Part shown: piece by piece, positions 57,150 to 64,000 of the stretch
Layout: each line of letters opens with the position of its first letter
Numbering within the stretch: position 1 is the stretch's first letter
NCBI RefSeq assembly: GCF_029784155.1
Contig: NW_026598389.1
Coordinates: forward strand, 62,001-126,000
Direction: 5' to 3'
DNA length: 64,000 nt
Origin: Uranotaenia lowii
Lineage: Eukaryota > Arthropoda > Insecta > Diptera > Culicidae
Notes under the pieces: model-generated
Database searches by the model: none
What the model was told of the DNA's origin: nothing
What the model saw: the letters and a program-made list of their open reading frames with translations, nothing else
Program-made: the position numbers and the translations under genes

Positions 57150-60100
57150 CACCCCCCCCCCCCCTCCCCATTTTGGGATTGAAGAGGATGGATTTGAGAA
57201 TGGCACAGTATTTTCCAAAAATTGTTAGAATCCTCCGGTGCATAGGGCCGTGGTAAAAGACTTCCACTGTTGACGATCCGGAGCCAGCGTCTTCACCTGG
57301 TCCCAGTCAAGATTCTCGTCGACAGTTCGGATTTCAGCGGCTAGGCTTCGCCGCCACGAATTTCTGGGTCTGCCTCTTCTTCGATGACCTTCTGGATTCC
57401 AATCTAGCGCCTCTCTGCAAATCTCGTTTTCATCTTTTCGCAGCGTGTGCCCAATCCATCTCCACTTACGTTCCCGAATCTCGATTTCTAGCGCCTTTTG
57501 ATGACACCGGCGATGTAGTTCCTCATTCGAGATCCAGTTGCCAGGCCACCAAGCGCGGATGATATTCCGCAGGCAGCGGTTTACAAATACTTGCAGTTTT
57601 CGCGTCGTTACCGCATATGTGCACCAAGTTTCGCACCCGTACAGCAATACGGATTTGATGTTTGAGTTGAAGATTCGGATTTTTGTTCGTAGAATGATCT
57701 GGCGTGACCGCCAGATGTTTCGGAGACTCGCAAACGCAAATCGGGCCTTTCTGATCCGTGTTTCGATGTCTTTTCTGGTACCACCATCAGGCGTAATCTG
57801 GCTACCAAGATACTGGAAGCACTCCACTTTCTCAACTTGTTGCCCAGCTACCATGAAACTGGAGGGATTTCCTGTGTTGATCTCCATCGACTTGGTCTTT
57901 CCGACATTGACTTTGAGACCTGCTGCCTTGGAACTTTCGGTGAGGTCGTCGAGTTTGCTCTGCATATCTGGTTGTGTTTGGGCGAGCAAAACAATATCGT
58001 CAGCCAGGTCAAGGTCGTTCAGTTGCTCCATTGTTGAAGGATTCCACGGCAATCCTCGGTTCGATGCACAGTCAATCGATCCAATCAGAATCTCATCCAT
58101 TACGATTAGAAAAAGTAGCGGTGATAAGATACATCCTTGTCTCACTCCAGCAGTTACCGGGATTGGTTCGGACAAGACACCGTCGTGCAAGACCTTGCAC
58201 GAAAATGCCTCATACTGTGCTTCGATGAGATGGACTAGTTTCTCTGGGACCCCTCGTCGCCTTAGAGCCGCCCAGATGTTTTCATGGTTAAGTCGGTCGA
58301 ATGCTTTTTCGAAATCAACGAACACCAGCAGAAGAGAGTCCTGGAATTCGTTGATTTGTTCCAGTATGATTCGTAGCGTTGTGATGTGGTCCACACATGA
58401 TCGTCCGGATCGGAATCCAGCTTGTTGCCGTCGGAGTGTAGCGTCGATTTTCTCCTGGATCCTGTTCAGGATCACTTTGCAGAGTACTTTGAGGGTTGTA
58501 CAGATCAACGTTATGCCTCGCCAGTTACCGCACTCTGTCAGGTCTCCTTTCTTCGGGACCTTTACGAGGATACCCTGCATCCAGTCGGCCGAGAATGTTG
58601 CAGTATCCCAGATGTCAGCGAAAAGTCGGTGCAACATTTGTGCTGATAGGGCAGGGTCGGCTTTCAGCATTTCAGCAGGGATGCAATCGATCCCAGGTGC
58701 TTTGTTGGATTTCATGTTTTTGATTGCCGCTTCTATTTCAGCCAGCGAAGGCGCTTCCGAGTTGACGCCATTTATGCGACTTATTGTTGGCGCTTCGAGC
58801 TGCAGATTCTGTTGGCCATCGCTATTCGTGACTCGGAAGAGTTGTTCGAAGTGCTCAGTCCATCGTTTGAGCTGATCTGTTCGATCGGTCAATAGCTGAC
58901 CAGCTCGGTCTTTTAGCGGCATTCTTGCATTAGTCCTTGCACCACTAAGGCGGCGAGAAATGTCATAAAGTAATCGGATATCTCCATTGGCGGCGGCTCT
59001 TTCTCCCTCTTCGGCTAGGGAGTTTGTCCAGGCTCTCTTGTCTCGTCTACAAGCTCGTTTAACTGCCTTTTCCAGCTCCGCATATCGTAAGCGGGCGGCT
59101 GCTTTGGCTGACCCGGTACATGCCTGCTCAATTCCGACTTTCGCCTTTCTCCGATCATCGACCATCCTCCAAGTTTCATCCGACATCCATTCACTCCTTC
59201 TTCCACAAACTTTACCGAGAGTACCATGGCTCGTCGTGATAAAGGCATTCTTGATTCCACACCACTGTTCTTCGACTGTTCCGTCTGTCGGCAATTCCGA
59301 GGCTCGGGATTCTAGCTGTTCAACGTATGCCCTTTTCACCTCTGGATTCTCCAACCGGCGGACGTCGTATCGACACCCGACTTTCTCCTCGCGCCGTTGG
59401 ACACGTGCAACTCTCAGTCGTATCTCGCCAAGGACGAGGTGATGGTCAGATGCAATGTCTGCGCTTCGCTTGTTGCGGACATCAAGAAGGCTCCTTCTCC
59501 ATTTTCGGCTGATGCAGATGTGGTCAATTTGATTTACTGTTCGGTCATCTCGGGATACCCAAGTGACCTTATGTGCTGGTCGATGGGGGAAGAGCGATCC
59601 ACCGATCACCATGTTGTTGTTGCCACAAAATTCTACAAACAGCTCTCCGTTTTCGCTCATCTGTCCTAGGCCATGGCGCCCCATGATGCGCTCAAGGTCC
59701 TGATTGTCAGAGCCAATCTTTGCGTTGAAGTCGCCCAAATGGATTTGAATGTCACCCTTCGGAATTCTCTCAACCACGCTGTTCAGTTGACTGTAAAACT
59801 GCTCTTTCTCCTGCAAGTCGGCAACGTCAGTTGGCGCATAACACTGGACCATTGTAAGGTTTCTAACCCGTGTTCTAAATCTGGCTACGATTATTCTTTC
59901 GTTTATCGGTTCCCATCTAATGAGGGCCGCGTAGGCCTGCGGGCTTAACAGGAAACCAACTCCTCGTTCCCGAGTAGCATGTTCTCCTCGTATGCCAGAG
60001 TAAAGCAGGACTTGCCCGGATTGTGTCTTGTGTTCTCCAGTATTAGGCCAACGGACTTCGCTCAGTCCCAGAATTTCAAGCTTGAGGCGGCTAGCCTCTC

Positions 60101-60605
60101 TAGCAAGTTGTTCCAGTTTGCCTTGTTGGGCAAGGGTTAAAACATTCCAAGTTCCAATTCGTGTCCGTGTTTTCATGCTAAAAGTCGTCTCCAAAGTTCC
60201 AGGTCGGTCATTTCTTTCGGATTCCGTAACAATTTCAAATCGGGAGCAGTAGGTTGTTAGCCTAAAGTCCCTATCCCGCGATAGGGCTGCCATCTTGGAC
60301 TTAGCTGGCGGGAGCCGCATTTCATAAATTCAGCCGCTTGCTGCAAGACAGACGCTGTTTGAGCCGCCCCTGACCTGGAGAACAGACGCTCGGTTGTTGT
60401 TGCACGCCGCCCCTGACCTGGGGAACAGACGCGTGCGGCCACCTTCTCAGTCTGCATGCGACCAAAGCATCCACCGGGGTTGGGTACCCGATCTCCGCTT
60501 AGGTTACTCGCACCCCAGCCGGCACCGCGGGGAGGTAGAGATAGGAGTTGTGAATAAGAGGTGATATGACCACTATGGGATCTCGTGTTGCACATTATCC
60601 ACCGT
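57150..60605 (-). mobile_element. RTE-clade LINE, apparently near full length
   Basis: The 1031-codon ORF2 fills the element. On its 3' side a C13 run (57152-57164 on plus) lies about 60 bp beyond the stop. On its 5' side about 280 bp of GC-rich leader includes two copies of GCGTCTGTTCyCCAGGTCAG (around 60400-60430 and 60355-60385 in minus reading), possibly promoter repeats. Flanks on both sides are Helitron-like repeat sequence. The exact ends and target duplication are not resolved. Confidence 0.75.
57225..60320 (-). CDS. RTE-type LINE ORF2: APE endonuclease plus reverse transcriptase, intact
   Basis: 1031 codons, no stop. It nicks target DNA and primes reverse transcription. Endonuclease motifs: TRIGTWNVLTL (about 52), LGLSEVRWP, LGDFNAKIG, and catalytic SDHHLVLG (about 300). 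Linker (about 330-480). RT motifs: QAGFRSGRSCVDHITTL, FVDFEKAFDRLNHE, AGVRQGCILSPLLF and LADDIVLLA (LADD in place of the more common YADD/FADD), then a C-terminal domain (FQYLGSQITPDGG; RRRGRPRNSWRRSL). Length and layout fit RTE. The ATG at 60320 is the furthest upstream; the ATG at 60176 (MKTRTRIGTWNV) begins directly at the endonuclease and may be the real start. The coding strand is markedly GC-richer than its surroundings. Often mis-annotated as craniofacial development protein 2-like. Confidence 0.92.
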   Translation of the reverse strand: MRLPPAKSKMAALSRDRDFRLTTYCSRFEIVTESERNDRPGTLETTFSMKTRTRIGTWNVLTLAQQGKLEQLAREASRLKLEILGLSEVRWPNTGEHKTQSGQVLLYSGIRGEHATRERGVGFLLSPQAYAALIRWEPINERIIVARFRTRVRNLTMVQCYAPTDVADLQEKEQFYSQLNSVVERIPKGDIQIHLGDFNAKIGSDNQDLERIMGRHGLGQMSENGELFVEFCGNNNMVIGGSLFPHRPAHKVTWVSRDDRTVNQIDHICISRKWRRSLLDVRNKRSADIASDHHLVLGEIRLRVARVQRREEKVGCRYDVRRLENPEVKRAYVEQLESRASELPTDGTVEEQWCGIKNAFITTSHGTLGKVCGRRSEWMSDETWRMVDDRRKAKVGIEQACTGSAKAAARLRYAELEKAVKRACRRDKRAWTNSLAEEGERAAANGDIRLLYDISRRLSGARTNARMPLKDRAGQLLTDRTDQLKRWTEHFEQLFRVTNSDGQQNLQLEAPTISRINGVNSEAPSLAEIEAAIKNMKSNKAPGIDCIPAEMLKADPALSAQMLHRLFADIWDTATFSADWMQGILVKVPKKGDLTECGNWRGITLICTTLKVLCKVILNRIQEKIDATLRRQQAGFRSGRSCVDHITTLRIILEQINEFQDSLLLVFVDFEKAFDRLNHENIWAALRRRGVPEKLVHLIEAQYEAFSCKVLHDGVLSEPIPVTAGVRQGCILSPLLFLIVMDEILIGSIDCASNRGLPWNPSTMEQLNDLDLADDIVLLAQTQPDMQSKLDDLTESSKAAGLKVNVGKTKSMEINTGNPSSFMVAGQQVEKVECFQYLGSQITPDGGTRKDIETRIRKARFAFASLRNIWRSRQIILRTKIRIFNSNIKSVLLYGCETWCTYAVTTRKLQVFVNRCLRNIIRAWWPGNWISNEELHRRCHQKALEIEIRERKWRWIGHTLRKDENEICREALDWNPEGHRRRGRPRNSWRRSLAAEIRTVDENLDWDQVKTLAPDRQQWKSFTTALCTGGF

Positions 60606-60616
60606 TTACCAGCCAA
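60257..60616 (-). CDS. Small upstream ORF of the RTE element (doubtful)
   Basis: 119 codons starting upstream of and overlapping the ORF2 start in another frame. It covers the two GCGTCTGTTCyCCAGGTC repeats, giving a repeated VCSPGQGRR / LFSRSGAAQ-like peptide. RTE elements sometimes have a short, poorly conserved ORF1 overlapping ORF2; the composition here looks more like a leader with open frames. No domain seen. Confidence 0.25.
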   Translation of the reverse strand: MAGKRWIMCNTRSHSGHITSYSQLLSLPPRGAGWGASNLSGDRVPNPGGCFGRMQTEKVAARVCSPGQGRRATTTERLFSRSGAAQTASVLQQAAEFMKCGSRQLSPRWQPYRGIGTLG

Positions 60617-61386
60617 AGTCAGAGCCGTTTCAAAATATTTTAGAAACTATCTCCAACACCAAAAACTCTAACAAACCTAATTTGACATTGATCGGTTTAG
60701 TAGTTTCCAAGGCTATATGGAATAGACAGACAGAATTTAAATGGAAAGAGTCTTTCAATACAACATTTCATATCATTAAATCAAAACCTGTTTGCCAAAT
60801 CAATAGATCATCTCATCACGCTAATATTTATCAATTTTTGACAATTTTTTTCCAAACTTGTACGAATTTAATCATATTTTAAAAAAAATTTGTATAAAGG
60901 GGGCTTCTATACAAACACGGAAGAAGTATAGAAATTTTTAAATAATCTCATGACATCAAAAATTATATTTTGTGACAAATTTGGTCAAAATAATCTGGAA
61001 ATTGTTCGAGTATTTTATAATGAACATGGAAGAATCTAGCCCCCCTCGGCCTTCCAAAAAAAAAAAAAATATTTTTCAATTTAATTATTGGATTGAATAC
61101 ATCAAAACCTGTCCACCACCATACTAAATCATTGAATAATGTCAAATTACGTTTGTGTGGGAAATTTGATAAAAAATTCATAATAAATTGTATGAAATGT
61201 TTCATATGTTATGTAAATTTTGTATGGGAGCTCCCCTCCCTTAAGTCGGAGCGGTTTGTAACTATTATAGAAACTATCTCCGGCCCAAAAAACTCTCAGA
61301 TGCGAAAGTTCACGATGATCGGTTCAGAAGTTTCCAAGGATATAGGGAACAGACAGACAGAAAAACGTTCATTTTTATATAAACAC
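60606..61386 (-). mobile_element. Helitron-like 5' fragments
   Basis: Minus-strand 5' blocks (inverse of TCGGTTyAGTAGTTTCCaAGgCTATAtgGAAyAGACAGACAG) occur at about 60690-60740 and 61310-61380, the latter ending in TATATAAA next to the CTAG end of the next element. Two partial copies in tandem; no protein. Confidence 0.55.
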
Positions 61387-63060
61387 TAGCTGATTTTACC
61401 CGGCCTTGCTCGGGTCCGTATAAAATATAAATCGAAATGAGTCGTTTGACTTTTTGAAATTTTGAAAGCTTTTTGTTCATCATCATAACAAATTGGACCA
61501 TGTTTGGCCATGTGAGCTTTGTAAGTTTTGTTAGTCTTCTTAAAGTTTTAATTGGGATAATTAGCAAAGTTTATCATTTTCATGTTATTGAATAACTAAT
61601 AGTTTTCAGGTTTGCTAATAGAAATTTGAAATAATTTCCATTGAATGCTTATCCATTCTATCAGGAAAAACATTTCAATCTAAGGTTGCCAGGTTTCCCG
61701 GATTTATCCGGATTTGCTAGAAAGTTTGAATCAAAATTTGAGATAAGCCCAGTCTGGCCCGGTTTTCCGGATTTTGTTGCAAAAAGCCTGGATTTTGCCT
61801 GGATTTATTCACATCATTTTTGAAACGTAACATTAACTGAGATTTTATAATTATTATAATTTTTCATTTAAACGTTCAAAAAGAAGTTTTAAATGGCAAG
61901 TTTTAGAAGTAATCATGACTCGTGTTTGAAAGCTTGATATACAATTTTAAATCTGCTGACGTAGTTTGTTCAAAAAAAAAATTGCAAGTATATTTTGTGT
62001 TATTTTTACTGAATAATTCCGCAGTTTTGACCAAGTTTGCCCGGATATTGTCAGGATATCGATTTGAACATTTTGAAATCAAATGCTGGCCAGGTTTTTT
62101 TGATAAAATTGGCTGGATTTGTCCGGTCCCGATACGGCATTTCTGGCAACTTTATTTTACCATCTTTTAGGAAGCTTGAATTGAATTACCATTTTTTTAT
62201 CAAATGATAACATTTTTTTTATCTTTTCCATGGGTTATCTAGTGAAAATCCCCTGTATTAAGCTTGTAAACAAATGTTAACGACCTCTTTTCAAGATCTC
62301 CCCGTAGAATGGAATACCCATCTAAGTTTTATTTTATACTTAGAAATTTTAAAATAGATTTCCGCTGAAACCTCTGCATGTTTTCAATGTGCTTTTTTAG
62401 CTTTCTTATAATTGGATGGTAGAATTGAACACATCGATGATCAATAATAACTTAAAATTTAAAAATTTACAAATCAAATTGAATTGTACAAAACTAAAAA
62501 CTTCAGATTAAATTACTAAAAGTCTCGTGCGTGTTCATAATAAACATGAATTAATGTATACATACTTTACACACTGCATATTCTAGTAGATTCTCAACCA
62601 CTGTTCTTCTCAATATATTTCTAACAGGCAAGTAGTTTTTTTATCCTAAATGAAGGCTCATTATTGCAATCAAATGCCTCGCACCGGTACCACGCGCTTT
62701 GAACATTAGAAGGAAAAAACACCCGCCAAAATTTCCCTATTCAAATTTTTTATGCTCAGCAATCTTTGATTTGCTTTCCAGTACACGTGAACTTTGGATG
62801 GTCGTTTCTTATGCCTGGCTGGCCCATGGTGATGGTGAAAACAATCCCGCCAAAGGAAACGAAAATAGGTTGACAAATGGGTGCCATGACTTTCGGTTCG
62901 TGGGAATAAAAACGTAAGTTGTATGGGAGGGTCCCTTTTTTTAGATGGGAGTCGCTCAAAACTAATACCTCGACCTTTCTCATGTCCGTTTACATCACTG
63001 TGCCAAATTTCAAGCTGATCGGTTAAGCGGTGTGGATTTGTATAAGGTGCATATATATAT
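61387..63060 (-). mobile_element. Helitron-like element, decayed, with a nested CCGG MITE
   Basis: CTAGCTGATTTTACCCGGCCTTGCTCGGG at 61386 onwards is an inverse 3' end with a good hairpin (CCCGGcCTTGCTCGGG). Its 5' part is recognisable at 62690-63060 (GGCCCATGGTGATGG, AATCCCGCCAAAGG and TGATCGGTTAAGCGG, relatives of the 51.8-54.6 kb copies). 61681-62151 is foreign: AGGTTGCCAGGTTTCCCGG at the left, and GGCATTTCTGGCAACTTT as its inverse at the right. Confidence 0.55.
61681..62151. mobile_element. GGTTGCCAG/CCGG-type hAT-like MITE, no clear duplication
   Basis: Imperfect inverted ends (AAGGTTGCCAGGTTTCC.. and the inverse of ..GGCATTTCTGGCAACTTT) with repeated CCGGATTT/GGATTTGTCCGG words. Non-coding, about 470 bp. 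Similar to the fragments at 7830-8215 and 25090-25309. Confidence 0.5.
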
Positions 63061-64000
63061 ACAAACATATATAGCCCAACTCATCTTTACATATTAGATA
63101 TTGATAAAAATTTAAATAATGAATTCCAAGTTTTGTGTAAATATTGAAATCACAAAACAAGTACTAATTTAGTTAACACAGCCTATTACAATTTAACTGT
63201 GAAATTGCTTCTTCAAATCACTGTTCGAACTTTTCAAAGATATTTAAAAAAAAATCATTATCGATTAAAACGTAATAAAAATAAGGAAAACTGTCCATTT
63301 TTTTTTATAAAAAATTTAGATTTAAAGGATTTCAAAACGACTATGTTTTCTGAACTCATAAATTTAGATTCAAAAACAAAATCACAATTATTTTTTAAAA
63401 ATAGTTAAATCCAAATAGTAGGACTATTTAATATGGTGAGCTTATTTAAACATTCTTTCCAAATATGGAGATGAAAATATAAGTTTTTAAACATTTGAGG
63501 ATTAAAAAAATTCAAAACTATTTTTAAAGCTTTATAGTAAAATTAAATGGATAACTCCAGGGAACAGCATTTAATGTCTTTTTTTTAATAACTGATTTCG
63601 ATGAATATCGAGTCCTGAACTCGAATTTGTGTTTGATTTTTTCTATCACCTATAATTTTGTTAATACAGAGTTATTTAAAAAAAATGATTTCCGATTTAG
63701 GTGAAATCAATCATTGAAAACTGATGAAACCAAAAACTAGTAGAAAAACTAAAACTGATTTTGATTTTCTTAAACCTTATAACCGAAGAATTATGTTTAG
63801 TTTAGTTACCGTAATCCGGGGTAATATTAATAACTTTTTTTCAAAATATTTCGATTATTTTTTCTGTTAAGGGAAATGTGGCATGTTTTATATTTTTAAA
63901 ACCAGTACTGGACTCTTGTGAACGTAGAACATGGATGTAGAAATTTATTAGACCTCTTTAAATTTGATTTAAAAATAGTTTTCATCGCTGTTTTTTATTT
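63061..64000. other. AT-rich spacer; MITE terminus at the right
   Basis: No gene. GTTACCGTAATCCGGGGTAA at 63807-63826 resembles the terminus of the 14514-15465 MITE group; its other end would be outside the window. Confidence 0.4.

Noticed and set aside
57538..58875. 445-codon plus-strand ORF
   Set aside because: It is the antisense shadow of the RTE ORF2, which carries all catalytic motifs; the plus-strand residues show no domain.
60330..60600. HDV-like ribozyme at the 5' end of the RTE element
   Set aside because: Such ribozymes are known from some RTE/R2 elements, but I could not draw the nested double pseudoknot from this leader; a covariance-model search would decide.

Overview
The window is eukaryotic and most probably from a culicine mosquito. 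The evidence is an FMR1-family gene closest in layout to insect Fmr1, two transposases of the DD37E Tc1/mariner type known mainly from mosquitoes, tRNA-derived SINEs, CR1/Jockey/I/RTE/LOA-type LINEs, very AT-rich spacers, and dense layers of transposon in transposon. The species call is inference.

The only recognisable host-type protein gene is an intronless FMR1 (FMRP homologue) at 2302-4134, with its displaced C-terminus reaching 4555. An ATTAAA signal and a 55-nt A run follow it, so it looks like a processed retrocopy (retrogene). It lacks about 14 residues at the KH1/KH2 junction and carries a frame change before the conserved LVNG tail. To its left lie a likely Bel/Pao-type LTR end (1-710) and a broken Jockey-like ORF1.

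Region by region: 5.2-8.9 kb is AT-rich spacer with hAT-MITE relics. 8.9-11.4 kb holds two minisatellite families. 11.5-22 kb is a resolvable nest: a tRNA-derived SINE (9-bp duplications) split by a full-length LINE of about 5.4 kb (PHD and zinc-knuckle ORF1, endonuclease/RT ORF2), which is itself split by a 952-bp MITE with TA duplication and by a 4.43-kb insert with a 21-bp target duplication. 22-25 kb is mostly unassigned. 25.3-28.1 kb holds two TIR elements, one carrying an intron-containing mini-transcription unit. 28.5-29.9 kb is an ORF1-only LINE derivative with 12-bp duplications. 30.0-31.3 kb is a dead mariner-like element. 32.1-33.6 kb is a LOA/R1-type LINE relic. 35.4-39.6 kb holds two DD37E elements, one with a nested hAT MITE, the other with perfect TIRs and an almost intact transposase. 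40.8-41.4 kb is a foldback-like element. 42.0-43.0 kb is a CpG-rich block that could be a promoter and first exon. 43.7-43.9 kb is a 164-bp insertion carrying a hammerhead-ribozyme-like motif. 44.3 kb is a hAT MITE with 8-bp duplications, and 45.0-47.7 kb an element with TIRs of about 600 bp. 49.6-50.0 kb is a 9-bp satellite. 50.6-54.6 kb is a Helitron-like element inserted into an inverted copy of itself. 54.9-57.0 kb is a related element carrying a 143-bp tandem array. 57.2-60.6 kb is an RTE-clade LINE with an intact 1031-codon ORF2. The remainder is Helitron-like and hAT-like debris.

There is no operon or pathway logic here. The genes are mobile-element machinery (endonuclease/RT, nucleic-acid-binding ORF1, DDE transposases) plus non-autonomous elements that depend on enzymes encoded elsewhere. 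The value of the window lies in its clean insertion junctions, which order the events in time, and in several non-standard passengers: the FMR1 retrocopy, the ORF1-only element, the spliced MITE cargo and the hammerhead motif.
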